Assembly (NCBI GenBank): GCA_002159065.1
Contig: LZRV01000030.1
Coordinates: 1 to 38,435 of the forward strand
Length of the DNA stretch: 38,435 nt
Source: Paenibacillaceae bacterium ZCTH02-B3
Lineage (GTDB): Bacteria > Bacillota > Bacilli > Paenibacillales > Paenibacillaceae
Reading direction: 5' to 3'
In this document: positions 9,720 to 18,332 of the stretch, in pieces
Position numbering within the stretch: the stretch's first letter is position 1
Layout: every line of letters begins with the position of its first letter
Notes under the pieces: model-generated
Seen by the model: only the letters and a program-made list of their open reading frames with translations
Database searches by the model: none
What the model was told of the DNA's origin: nothing
Position numbers and translations under genes: made by a program

Positions 9720-9759
9720 AAGCCCGTTTTACAAAACATTCATTTTGTAAAACGGGCTT
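9720..9759. repeat. Candidate recombination site 2 within a 17-bp-arm palindrome
   Basis: Perfect inverted repeat with 17-bp arms (9720-9736 and 9743-9759) around spacer CATTCA. The inner 24 bp (9727-9750) are the exact reverse complement of site 1. The outer GCCCG/CGGGC pairs extend it into a strong hairpin that could also terminate transcription, but no T-tract follows on either strand. Confidence 0.75.
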
Positions 9760-9869
9760 GTTGCGTTTCGGATTAGAATAATTTTTAGATTTTTATATAT
9801 ACAAATATAGCAAATTTTCATGACGCTTAAAATTCCATGTATGGGATTCGCAGGATACGGTTGGCAGCC
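9760..9869. other. AT-rich tail of the recombinase segment
   Basis: The low-GC sequence continues to about 9830 and then returns to normal composition. No gene or further copy of the 24-bp site is seen. Confidence 0.4.
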
Positions 9870-9911
9870 CGAAAAAAAACGAGAGCCCGTCATTCAAGCC
9901 CGGCTCTCGTT
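9870..9911 (-). terminator. Terminator of the peptide-transport operon
   Basis: Read on the minus strand: AACGAGAGCC / GGCTCTCGTT, a 10-bp stem with a 14-nt loop, followed by a run of eight T. It lies downstream of the last ABC gene and should end that operon. Confidence 0.8.
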
Positions 9912-10245
9912 CTGTCGACAAACTCGCTCAATTCGCAACGGACTTACAGTCCGTCGCAAGGCAAAAAAGCGTGTTTGCCATTCCGGCGGACATCCGGTTC
10001 GCTGCAACGCGTCCGCCCCGCTGGTAAGCGGTTTCAACAAGGCCCGGCGCCTGCTGACAAACCGCGTTTCCGCCGATTTTTCCCGCGTCGCTTTCGCCCA
10101 CCTCCTGCGAACCTTTTGTCCGTTTAACGTTCAGGAGGCAAAGTTGCAGGACAAACTCCCCGCTGCAAACGTCTCAGGCGGATGAATGCTTCAGCCTCCC
10201 CGCCTTGATGTATGGCCGGACGTCCATTTCCGGAGGGAAAATCCG
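9912..10245. other. Non-coding 3' region of the peptide operon
   Basis: No convincing gene on either strand. An imperfect hairpin (TTCGCAACGGACT / AGTCCGTCGCAA, 9932-9959) is present. The sequence keeps the high GC of the operon, so it is probably a long 3' untranslated region or decayed sequence. Confidence 0.4.
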
Positions 10246-11262
10246 TCAGGTTCCGTAAAGATGGCAGGCGACCAGGCACCCCGGGGAAACTTCCTGCAGC
10301 CTGGGTTCCACGGACTTGCACACGTCCATTGCTTTCGGGCATCTCGAATGAAAACGGCATCCCTTTGGAGGATTGGAGGGACTGGGCAGTTCCCCCTTCA
10401 GGATGATGCGCTCCCTTTGCCGCACAGGTTTCGGATCCGGGACCGGAATGGCCGAGATGAGCGCCTGCGTGTAAGGATGCAACGGGTTCCGGTACAACTG
10501 TTCCTTCGTCGTCAATTCAACGATCCTGCCCAAGTACATCACGCCGACCCGGTCGCTGATGTGCTTGACGACACTGAGGTTGTGCGAAATGAACACATAC
10601 GTGAGCCGGTACTCCTCCTGCAGATCCTTCATCAGATTGAGGATCTGGGACTGGATGGAGACGTCCAGAGCGGAAACCGGTTCATCGGCGATGATCAGCT
10701 TGGGCCTGAGCGCCAGCGCCCGGGCGATGGCGATACGCTGTTTCTGTCCCCCGCTGAACTCGGAAGGCCGCCGATGCAGATGCGACGAATTGAGTCCCAC
10801 GCTTTCCAAGAGCTCCACCACTTTTTCCAGCCGCTCTTTCCTCGACGAATGCAGACCGTGGATCAACATCGGCTCCTCGATGATCCTTTGGACCGTATGG
10901 CGGGGATTGAGCGACGCGTTCGGATCCTGAAACACCATCCGCATCTCTTTCCGCCGGCGTCTCAATTCTTCGGGGTCCAGACGAAGCAGCGATTCGCCTT
11001 CAAACACCACATCCCCTTCCGTCGGCGGCGCGAGCATGAGCAGCACCCGTCCCAGGGTCGATTTGCCGCAGCCCGATTCCCCCACAAATCCCAGGGTTTC
11101 GCCCCGGTATACCGTCAGGGAAACATCATCCACCGCTCTTACGTGGCCAACGGTTTTTCTGAGGAATCCCTTTTGGATCGGAAAGTACTTTTTGACGTTT
11201 TTGGCTTCAAGCAAGATTTCCCTTCCCGGTGGAAGGACTTCCCGCATTTTTTCCATACCCAT
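10246..11262 (-). CDS. Oligopeptide ABC transporter ATP-binding protein (OppF/DppF type)
   Basis: A 338-residue ATPase that energises a cytoplasmic-membrane peptide importer. Walker A is GESGCGKST, the signature is [15 protein letters not shown], Walker B is [12 protein letters not shown], and the C-terminal oligopeptide domain has [17 protein letters not shown], whose cysteines in OppF/DppF relatives bind an iron-sulfur cluster. The N-terminal linker before [12 protein letters not shown] is longer than usual. AAAAGGGAAG precedes the start. It is the last gene of the minus-strand operon, about 45 bp after the OppD-like partner; the pair forms the ATPase heterodimer of permeases at 13.3-15.1 kb. 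Confidence 0.93.
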   Translation of the reverse strand: MGMEKMREVLPPGREILLEAKNVKKYFPIQKGFLRKTVGHVRAVDDVSLTVYRGETLGFVGESGCGKSTLGRVLLMLAPPTEGDVVFEGESLLRLDPEELRRRRKEMRMVFQDPNASLNPRHTVQRIIEEPMLIHGLHSSRKERLEKVVELLESVGLNSSHLHRRPSEFSGGQKQRIAIARALALRPKLIIADEPVSALDVSIQSQILNLMKDLQEEYRLTYVFISHNLSVVKHISDRVGVMYLGRIVELTTKEQLYRNPLHPYTQALISAIPVPDPKPVRQRERIILKGELPSPSNPPKGCRFHSRCPKAMDVCKSVEPRLQEVSPGCLVACHLYGT

Positions 11263-11307
11263 CGCTTCCCTTTTGCTGCAAGCTGCAGTTGAATGATCCG
11301 TACCTGG

Positions 11308-12273
11308 CTATTGGTTCATCCAGCAGGCCGCCAGGTGTCCCCGTCCGACAGGCGCAAGAGGCGGCGCTTCCTCGAAACACCTCGCGCTTGCATGTTCGCA
11401 GCGCGGCGCAAACGCGCATCCCCTGGGCATATCTTTCGGAGTCGGCACGTTGCCGGGAATGCTGTACAGACGTTTGGTTTCCTGATCCAGCTGCGGAATG
11501 GAACGCATAAGTCCCGCGGTGTAGGGATGTTTGGGATTCCGGAACAATTCGCGGACGTCCGCTTCCTCCACGATTTTGCCGGCGTACATGACCATCACGC
11601 GTTCGCACATATCCGCCACCACGCCCAAATCATGGGAAATCATGAGCAGGGACATGTTCAGTTCATCCTTCAGCCGCCGGATCAGATCCAGAATTTGCGC
11701 CTGAATGGTCACGTCCAGGGCGGTGGTGGGTTCATCGGCGATCAGCAGCTTGGGGCCGCAGGCAATGGCCATGGCGATCATGACCCGTTGCCGCATGCCG
11801 CCGGACAGCTGATGGGGATAGCTCTGTGCAACTTCCTCCGGCCTGGAAATGCCGGCTTCCCCGAGCAATTCGACGGATTTCCGGAACGCCTCTTTCCTGC
11901 CCGCTTTTTTGTGAATTTGCAGCACTTCCCCGATCTGGTCGCCGATCTTGATCAGGGGGTTGAGGGACGTCATCGGTTCCTGAAAGATCATGGAAATCTG
12001 GTTGCCCCGGTGTTTGGTCATTTCCTTTTCCGGGAGCTCCAGCAGGTTTTTCCCCTCGAACAGAACTTCCCCCTGCACGATTTCCCCGGGCGGCGTCGGT
12101 ACAAGGCGCATGATGGTGAGCGAGGTGACGCTTTTGCCGCAGCCGCTTTCCCCGACCAGGGCCACGCTTTCCCCCCGGCCGATGGAAAAACGGATGCCGT
12201 CCACGGATTTGACCAGCCCCTGGTCGGTGTGAAAATAAACTTTCAGGTCCTTGACCTCCAGCAGCGGATTCAT
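11308..12273 (-). CDS. Oligopeptide ABC transporter ATP-binding protein (OppD/DppD type)
   Basis: A 321-residue partner ATPase: Walker [10 protein letters not shown], signature [15 protein letters not shown], Walker [13 protein letters not shown], and the C-terminal cysteine-containing segment [16 protein letters not shown]. The start is ATG 12273, with AAGGGGAA upstream; it overlaps the stop of the preceding serine-hydrolase gene by 4 bp (ATGA), so translation is coupled. That overlap places the hydrolase firmly inside the transporter operon. Substrate specificity cannot be read from the ATPase. Confidence 0.93.
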   Translation of the reverse strand: MNPLLEVKDLKVYFHTDQGLVKSVDGIRFSIGRGESVALVGESGCGKSVTSLTIMRLVPTPPGEIVQGEVLFEGKNLLELPEKEMTKHRGNQISMIFQEPMTSLNPLIKIGDQIGEVLQIHKKAGRKEAFRKSVELLGEAGISRPEEVAQSYPHQLSGGMRQRVMIAMAIACGPKLLIADEPTTALDVTIQAQILDLIRRLKDELNMSLLMISHDLGVVADMCERVMVMYAGKIVEEADVRELFRNPKHPYTAGLMRSIPQLDQETKRLYSIPGNVPTPKDMPRGCAFAPRCEHASARCFEEAPPLAPVGRGHLAACWMNQ

Positions 12274-13286
12274 CTGACGTTCCCCTTTATGTGCGCATGA
12301 AGCCAGGAATGCAGCCTCCTGCGGACTTCCCTGATTTTTTCGTTGGCTCTCGTGGGATAGACTCGGTTGGTCAGCAGCACGGACACCAGTCTCAGTTCGG
12401 GCACCAGAAAAATCGACGTTCCGGTGAAGCCGGTATGGGAAAACGCGTCCCAATCCCATTCGCCAAACTCCGGATCGTTGACGACGAACGCGCAGCTGCG
12501 GCTTTGGTTCATGCCCGCCGTCTGGTTGGAAAAAAGCCCGCGCCGGTACGGTTCCGCCAACGGATTGGCGTCCCCCAGCAGCATCCGGCCAAAGGCGCAG
12601 ACGTCCTCCACATCCGCAAACAGGCCGGTGTGCCCGCACACGCCGCCCAGCACGTAGGCGTTGTCGTCGTGCACTTCGCCGACCAGCAACCGTCCGCGGA
12701 ATTCGCTGTACTCCGTCGGACAGATGCCCGTTCTGTCTTCGGGGTTGAAGCCGATGACGCGCAGACCGAAGGGCTCGAAAATTTCCTTTTTCATGAACGA
12801 AGCCAGATCCGTTCGCGCAACCTTCTCCACGAGATACCCGAGAACCTGATACCCGATGCTGGTGTAAGCCACTTGTGTCCCCGGTCTGGACGCGAGGGGA
12901 TGGGAAAACAGGATATCATACAATTCCCGGTGTGTGGAGTATTGTTTGTGCAGTTCCGGGTTGGAAACGAATCCCGCGGTATGAAGCAGGCATTGCCTGA
13001 CGGTGATGGACCTTTTCTCCGGCGTGTCCATTTCTTCCAGATACCGCGACACCGGGTCGTCCAGAGAAATCAACCCTCTGCTCGCCAGAAGGAGCACGGC
13101 GAAACTGGTGAAGGGCTTGGACACCGAAGCCAGATCGAAACGGGTTTCAAAATTGACGGGTTCATCGGATTCATATGTCAGTGTGCCGACTTTTTCCTCG
13201 ATGACAAGTTCGTCTTCCCGGTACACCCGCCAAACGGCGCAGGGAAACGCCCTCTCCCGAACCGCTTGTTCCAGAATGGTGGGCAT
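12270..13286 (-). CDS. Serine hydrolase of the beta-lactamase/D-peptidase fold
   Basis: A 338-residue class C beta-lactamase-like (PF00144) protein without a signal peptide, so probably cytoplasmic. The nucleophile motif is S54-V-S-K57 in DLASVSKPFTS, and the third motif is HTG in SHTGFTGTS, replacing KTG as in esterase and D-aminopeptidase branches. The middle tyrosine motif is probably AYTSIGY rather than YxN. Family members include esterases, D-aminopeptidases and amidases; the reaction here is unknown. It sits between the OppC-like permease (20-bp gap) and OppD-like ATPase (4-bp overlap), so it likely hydrolyses the imported compound, perhaps a D-amino-acid or acyl-containing peptide. Confidence 0.88.
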   Translation of the reverse strand: MPTILEQAVRERAFPCAVWRVYREDELVIEEKVGTLTYESDEPVNFETRFDLASVSKPFTSFAVLLLASRGLISLDDPVSRYLEEMDTPEKRSITVRQCLLHTAGFVSNPELHKQYSTHRELYDILFSHPLASRPGTQVAYTSIGYQVLGYLVEKVARTDLASFMKKEIFEPFGLRVIGFNPEDRTGICPTEYSEFRGRLLVGEVHDDNAYVLGGVCGHTGLFADVEDVCAFGRMLLGDANPLAEPYRRGLFSNQTAGMNQSRSCAFVVNDPEFGEWDWDAFSHTGFTGTSIFLVPELRLVSVLLTNRVYPTRANEKIREVRRRLHSWLHAHIKGNVR

Positions 13287-13306
13287 GATCTTTCCTCCAT
13301 CCGGGC

Positions 13307-14173
13307 TTATTTCACTTTCTCATACCGGCGCGACACCCAGTCGCCGACGATGACGCCGGCAAACACGACGCTGGTGATCGCCGCCGCGGGAAACACGATC
13401 GGCCACCAGGCGTTGTAAATGAGCTGCTGCCCTTCCTTCAACATCCCGCCCCAGCTCGGGATGTCCAACGGCACCCCCAGCCCGAGAAAACTGAGGCCCG
13501 CTTCCTGAATCATGAACATGGGCATTTGAACGGTAGCCAATGCGACGGAACTTGAAATCACGTTTGGCAGGATGTGCACGAACAGAATCCGGCTGTTCTT
13601 CGCCCCCAGCGACCGGGTTGCTTCGATCAGTACGCTTTCCTTCAGAGAAAGCACCTGGGAACGGACGACGCGGGCATATTCGATCCATCCGCCTATGGCG
13701 AGCACGATGATGACGTTGGTGACGGATGCGCCTCCCAGGGCGGCGACCAGGGCAATGGCCAGGATAATGCTCGGAAACGCCATCTGAACGTCCGCGATTC
13801 GCATGAACAGCTGATCCAGACGCCTGTAATACCCCGAAACGATGCCGACCAGGATGCCCAGACCCATCGCCAGCAACGTCGCCGTGAACGCGATGCCGAG
13901 CGAAGTTCTGGCGCCGAATATGATGCGGCTCAGGATGTCACGGCCCTGCATGTCGGTACCCAGAGGAAACTTTTCGTTTCCCCCCTCCAGATAACCGGGG
14001 GGCGTCAGGCTGTCCATCAGGCTCCCCCGATTCGGATCGTTCAGGGGAAGCCACTGGGCGCACACTGAAACGAGAATGACTCCAAGGAGGTATACAATCG
14101 CCGCCGAAACCACGACGTTGTTGCGGACAAATTTCAATGCTTTGCTTTTCAGGATGCCAGCCCTCAGTTCCAA
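13307..14173 (-). CDS. Peptide ABC transporter permease (OppC/DppC type)
   Basis: A membrane permease of about 288 residues with the N-terminal OppC domain, an LGTDMQGRDILSRIIFGARTSL segment typical of DppC/OppC, and the inner-membrane coupling motif EATRSLGAKNSRILFVHILPN (EAA loop). Five to six transmembrane helices. TTG 14173 is preferred because GGGAGGG lies 8 nt upstream; a TTG at 14203 would overlap the end of the OppB-like gene. It forms the channel with the OppB-like permease immediately upstream. Confident for family, not for substrate. Confidence 0.9.
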   Translation of the reverse strand: MELRAGILKSKALKFVRNNVVVSAAIVYLLGVILVSVCAQWLPLNDPNRGSLMDSLTPPGYLEGGNEKFPLGTDMQGRDILSRIIFGARTSLGIAFTATLLAMGLGILVGIVSGYYRRLDQLFMRIADVQMAFPSIILAIALVAALGGASVTNVIIVLAIGGWIEYARVVRSQVLSLKESVLIEATRSLGAKNSRILFVHILPNVISSSVALATVQMPMFMIQEAGLSFLGLGVPLDIPSWGGMLKEGQQLIYNAWWPIVFPAAAITSVVFAGVIVGDWVSRRYEKVK

Positions 14174-14199
14174 CCCGTCGTCCCTCCCTTCCCATCGGC

Positions 14200-15117
14200 T
14201 CAATACCGGATCCTCGGGTCAATCACGGCGTACAGCACATCGACGATCAGATTGATGGCCATGATAAAGAACGCGCTTAGCAAAATGCCCGCCTGGACGA
14301 CCGGATAGTCGCGATTGTCGATCGCCTGCACCATGGCCTGCCCCAACCCGGGCCATCCGAAAACGGTCTCGGTGATCACCGAACCGCCGAGCAAAATGCC
14401 CATCTGCATGCCCACAATCGTGATAAAAGGGATAAGCGCGTTCCGAAAGACGTGAAAAAACATGATCTTCGCCCGCGTCTGGCCCTTGGCCTTGGCCGTG
14501 CGGACGAAATCCAGGTTCATCACGGAGGCGAGCGACGTCCTGAGCAGACGGATGATTTGCGGAGCGCCGAACAGGGCCAGCACGATGGAGGGCATGATCA
14601 GGCTTTTGATGCCCTGGTCGTTCCCCGAAGCCGGAAGCCAGTGCAGCTGAACGGAAAACAGCAGAATCAGGAGGATCGCCAGGACAAACCCGGGAATCGC
14701 CTGCCCAAGGAACGTGACGGCAATATAGGCGGACTTGACCCATTTATTGTTGTACATCACGGACAGCACCGCGATGGGGACTGCAATGATCAGCATGAGG
14801 ATGATGGCCGCGATCATCATCTCGGCGGTAGCCGGCACCCGCTCCAGGACCACCTCGAGCGCCGGCTGCTGATAGCGGAAGGAATAACCGAAATCCCCCC
14901 GCAACAGCCCAAGCAGAAAATCGCCATACTGGACGATCAGGGGACGGTCAAACCCCATCTGCTTGCGGAAAGCTTCTCTTTCCTCGGGCAGCACGTCGTC
15001 GGGCAGCAGCAGATTGGTGGGATCCCCCGTGAGATACAGCATGAAAAAGGCGACGACGGAGGCCCCCAGCAAACTGATGACCATGATGACAAGTCTGCGT
15101 GCGATATAGGCAGCCAC
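14200..15117 (-). CDS. Peptide ABC transporter permease (OppB/DppB type)
   Basis: A 305-residue permease beginning AAYIARRLVIMVISLLGASV, with the characteristic LTGDPTNLLLPDD loop after helix 1 and the EAA motif region VRTAKAKGQTRAKIMFFHVF. It ends PRIRY, as typical DppB proteins do. GTG 15117 is preceded by AAAGGAGAGGG. It is separated from the binding-protein gene by 78 bp containing a strong hairpin, which probably lowers permease expression relative to the binding protein. Confidence 0.93.
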   Translation of the reverse strand: MAAYIARRLVIMVISLLGASVVAFFMLYLTGDPTNLLLPDDVLPEEREAFRKQMGFDRPLIVQYGDFLLGLLRGDFGYSFRYQQPALEVVLERVPATAEMMIAAIILMLIIAVPIAVLSVMYNNKWVKSAYIAVTFLGQAIPGFVLAILLILLFSVQLHWLPASGNDQGIKSLIMPSIVLALFGAPQIIRLLRTSLASVMNLDFVRTAKAKGQTRAKIMFFHVFRNALIPFITIVGMQMGILLGGSVITETVFGWPGLGQAMVQAIDNRDYPVVQAGILLSAFFIMAINLIVDVLYAVIDPRIRY

Positions 15118-15148
15118 GCGGACCCTCTCCTTTGGCTTCCGCAGGCGT

Positions 15149-15179
15149 AATCACCGGCGGGTGTTCCCCGCCGGTGATT
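15149..15179 (-). promoter_or_regulatory. Hairpin between binding-protein and permease genes
   Basis: A perfect 13-bp stem AATCACCGGCGGG / CCCGCCGGTGATT with a 5-nt loop and no T-tract. Hairpins at this position in ABC operons commonly stabilise the upstream binding-protein mRNA or cause partial termination; that role is inferred. Confidence 0.65.
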
Positions 15180-15195
15180 GGCCATGCCGCATGTC

Positions 15196-16793
15196 TTATT
15201 GGATGGATGCGGTCTTCATTTCCAGCAGCTGATCGTAAGGCACGTTCCAGGTGACGTTCTTGCTGACGCCGTACAGGTCGTTGCCCTGGAACAGGTACAC
15301 CCACGGAGCGTCTTCGTGCAGGATTTTCAGGATCTCGTGCAACGCTTTCTTCCGCTGCTCCACGTCCGTCATTTGCTTCATGTCGTTGATCTTTTGGTCA
15401 AGCTCGTCGCTGAAGTACTTGGCGCGGGGCATCCCTGTGACGAAGAAGGTGCTGATCAGCGTGGTCGGGTCGCCCTGCCAGACGGAATAGCCGGAATTCC
15501 ACAGGGGAGCCAGCTGTCCCGACTGATACTTGTCCTCGAATTCCGCAGCAGGCAGCGGTTTCAGGTTCACCTTGATGCCGACATCCGCCAGCATTTGCAC
15601 GATGGCCTGGGCGATGTCGGTGTAGATACCAGGCTGTGTGTTCATTTCGATTTCGAACCCATTGGGATAGCCCGCCTCGGCCAGCAATTGCTTCGCCTTT
15701 TGCGGATCATACGGATACGGTTTGAGATCCACGTCGGCGCCAAAGTTGGACGTCGCGATCGGCGCGGCGATCTGGACGGCGTACCCGCCCATGAGCTTGT
15801 CGATGAGCAGCTGGGTATCGACAGCGTAGCTGATGGCCTGGCGAACCCGCTTGTCCTGGGTCGGGCCCGACGTGTAGGCGGTAGACAGATAATAGATTCG
15901 GATGCCCTCCGCCTTGTCGAGGCGCAAGTTGGGATTAGATTCAATGGAATTGATGGCCGTTGCAGGCACGCTGTTGATCACGTCCACGTCTCCGCTGAGC
16001 AAGGCGGCCACGCGCGCTTGGGCGTCGTGAATGAACTTGAATTCGACCTCCGCCGCTTTCGGAGCGCCCCCCAATAATCGGGATTGGCCTTCAGCTTCAG
16101 GCTGCCGTCCTTGACCCAGCTTTCGAAGATGAAGGGGCCTGTACCCACCGGATTGCTGTGGAAATATTCTTCCCCTTTTTCCTGGATATAGTTGGGCGGC
16201 ACCATCATCCCCGCGAACAGGGCCAGCTTGTCCGGCACATAGGGATCGACGGTGCTCGTGTGAATTCGCACGGTATGCGAATCCACGACTTCGACGGATT
16301 CAAACGACCTCAGTTCCTGGATGGGCGATTTGCTGCCTTCCTTGAATACGCGTTCAAGACTGAATTTAACGGATTCCGCGTTGAATTCCTCGCCGTTGTG
16401 GAATTTCACGCCTTCCCGCAGCTTGAATTCCCATGTCTTGTCCCCGACGATCTCCCAGGAAACGGCCAGAGACGGCTGCAGTTTCCCGGTGGCATCCCGA
16501 CGGACCAGCGGATCGAAAATATTGATCAGGACTGCCATGTCCGCCGGCGATCCCGTCATGTGCGGGTCACCCGTGCTCAGGCTGCTTCCCACGCCGACCC
16601 GGATCACCTTGCCAGCGCCGTCGCCCCCCGTCTGTCCCGTCTGGCCGCCCGGGCTGCTCGTCTGCTGGCCGCCGGACTGGCCGCCGGAACTGTCGTTGCT
16701 TCCCTTGGAACCGACGCAGCCCGTAAGGACCAGCAGGATGGACAACACCAGCAGGACGACTTTCCACTTGCCGTTTTTCTTGATGCCCAACAT
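15196..16793 (-). CDS. Peptide-binding lipoprotein (SBP family 5), single frameshift
   Basis: The extracellular substrate receptor of the ABC importer. The N-terminus is a lipoprotein signal with lipobox LVLTGC, followed by a Gly/Ser/Gln linker and the SBP_bac_5 fold (RVGVGSSLSTGDPHMTG, LAVSWEIVGDKTWEFKLREGVKFH). At 16067-16072 the frame breaks in a run of six C (G on the coding strand). With seven, the text reads NPDYWGGAPKAAEVEFKFI as expected, and the protein continues to ASIQ for a total of about 532 residues, normal for DppA/OppA. As written, the gene would give a 271-residue N-terminal fragment. Single-base loss in a homopolymer may be a sequencing error; if real, the transporter has no receptor of its own. 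ATG 16793 follows GGGGAG. Confidence 0.88.
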
Positions 16794-16838
16794 GTTTTGT
16801 CTCCCCTTGCTGTTTTTTAATTTTTTAAATGGGCTGCA

Positions 16839-17987
16839 CTACAGGGTGCTTCCCACTCTTGCCAGGGCGAATTCCTTGTGGCCGGCCAGTTCCGATTTCG
16901 TCGGCTCGCCGTTCGCCACTTCGATCATTTTCATCAGCAGCTCTTCGCCGACTTCCGAAATGGGCAGGCCTTCGTCGATGATCTTGCCGGCGTTGATGTC
17001 CATGTCTTCGTTCATCCATTCGTAGGTCTTGGAGTTCGAGCAGACCTTGATCACGGGCGAGAGCGTGCATCCGACAGGGGATCCCCGCCCCGTGGTGAAC
17101 AGGATCATCTGCGCGCCGCCCGCCGTCTGGCCGGAGATGGTAATGATGTCGAAACCGGGCGTGTCCATAATCCACAGGCCTTTGCCGGTGATTTCGTCGG
17201 CAAAGTCAAGCACGCCCTGGATGGGACGGCTGCCGCCTTTCTTGATGCCGCCCAGCGATTTCTCGATCAGCGTGGTCAGCCCGCCCTTGATGTTGCCGGG
17301 GCTGAGCTCTCCGTCCGCAAGGGTCTCGCCGAGGCGTGAGGATTCCTGCCACATGGTGTTCAGAATCTCGTCGAATTTTTTTCTGCCTTCTTCGGTCACG
17401 ATCCGCTCCCGCAGATACCGGTCCCCGCCAAAGAATCCCGGTGTTTCGGACAGGATGACCGTCCCGCCCAGATCGACCAGGCGGTCGGAGACATACCCCA
17501 GCACGGGGTTTGCCGTCAGGCCGGAGAAGGTGTCGGAACCGCCGCATTTCAGGCCGATGATGAGATGGCTGATGTCGACCGGTTCACGTTTTTGCTTCTC
17601 CAGTTCCTTTTGCATTTCTCGGACGATGGCAACGCCTTTTTCGACGGCCTTGGTCGTCCCGCCGCACTCCTGGATGGTAATGTACTCCACCCGTTTGCCC
17701 TTGATGTGTTCGGCCAGCAGCGTCGGCTGGACCGTTTCGCACCCCAGGCCGACGATGAGCACTGCGCCGATATTCGGGTTGTTCCCGGCGCCGATCAGCG
17801 TCTTTTTGGTGAGTTCCTGATCTACGCCGAGCTGCAGGCATCCCTGCTGATGGGTGATGGGATTCGCGCCGGTCTGGGCGCTGATTTTTTCCACGACCGT
17901 GTTGGCGCAGCCCACCGAAGACATGACCAGCACGTGGTTCCGGATGCCGACTTTGCCGTTTTCCCTCACGTAGCCGTTAAATTTCAT
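16839..17987 (-). CDS. UxaA/GarD-family dehydratase, large subunit
   Basis: A 382-residue C-terminal domain of the altronate/galactarate dehydratase family. Landmarks are GYVRENGKVGIRNHVLVMSS, NPNIGAVLIVGLGCE, IGLKCGGSDTFSGLTANP, LSETPGFFGGDRYL and TTGRGSPVG. These iron-dependent enzymes remove water (or sulfite, in sulfolactate sulfo-lyase SuyB) from 2-hydroxy acids. In altronate dehydratase the SAF and catalytic domains are fused; here they are separate genes, as in SuyAB. The KCGGSDTFSG and SETP motifs look closer to UxaA/GarD than to SuyB. The start overlaps the small-subunit stop by 4 bp. The substrate is unknown; its place in a peptide-uptake operon suggests a hydroxy acid released from the imported compound. 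Confidence 0.85.
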   Translation of the reverse strand: MKFNGYVRENGKVGIRNHVLVMSSVGCANTVVEKISAQTGANPITHQQGCLQLGVDQELTKKTLIGAGNNPNIGAVLIVGLGCETVQPTLLAEHIKGKRVEYITIQECGGTTKAVEKGVAIVREMQKELEKQKREPVDISHLIIGLKCGGSDTFSGLTANPVLGYVSDRLVDLGGTVILSETPGFFGGDRYLRERIVTEEGRKKFDEILNTMWQESSRLGETLADGELSPGNIKGGLTTLIEKSLGGIKKGGSRPIQGVLDFADEITGKGLWIMDTPGFDIITISGQTAGGAQMILFTTGRGSPVGCTLSPVIKVCSNSKTYEWMNEDMDINAGKIIDEGLPISEVGEELLMKMIEVANGEPTKSELAGHKEFALARVGSTL

Positions 17988-18274
17988 CCTTTTTTTCGCG
18001 CCTCCACTTGTTCGACAAGAATGTCGATGATGTTGTGGACGTGGACATGCTCGCCGGCTTTGATGTCGTGCCTGGCCAGGCAGATGACTTCGCCGTACTT
18101 GATGACGGGTTCGTTCGCCCTGATATCCCGGATGGCCACCTTGTGCCCTTTGGGGATGGGTTCGAGCAGCAGGATTTTTTGCTTCAGATTGGTTTCAATG
18201 ATTTCGCCCTTTTCCGCGTCCCGCACGGCTGTCGCCACGTTGTCCTTTTCGTCGATGACCACAAAATATCGCAT
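17984..18274 (-). CDS. UxaA/GarD-family dehydratase, small SAF-domain subunit
   Basis: A 96-residue SAF-domain protein: VVIDEKDNVATAVRDAEKGE, PIPKGHKVAIRDIRANEPVIKYG and the histidine-rich AGEHVHVHN near the end, the standard small-subunit signature of altronate dehydratase-type and sulfolactate sulfo-lyase-type enzymes. It should form a complex with the large subunit, to which it is translationally coupled (ATGA at 17984-17987). GGGAGG precedes ATG 18274. It lies 58 bp after the M19 peptidase homologue. Confidence 0.87.
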   Translation of the reverse strand: MRYFVVIDEKDNVATAVRDAEKGEIIETNLKQKILLLEPIPKGHKVAIRDIRANEPVIKYGEVICLARHDIKAGEHVHVHNIIDILVEQVEARKKG

Positions 18275-18332
18275 CCGTGTCTGATTCCTCCCTGTGGGAA
18301 GCCCGCCTGGCGTCCCGGACGTGATCTGACGG

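Noticed and set aside
9720..9759. Simple rho-independent terminator of the recombinase gene
   Set aside because: No T-tract follows on either strand, and the inner 24 bp recur exactly upstream of the gene, which a terminator would not explain; a dual role is still possible.
16839..18274. Sulfolactate sulfo-lyase SuyAB
   Set aside because: The split subunits fit, but large-subunit motifs (KCGGSDTFSG, SETP, GRGSPVG) look closer to altronate/galactarate dehydratases; substrate left open.
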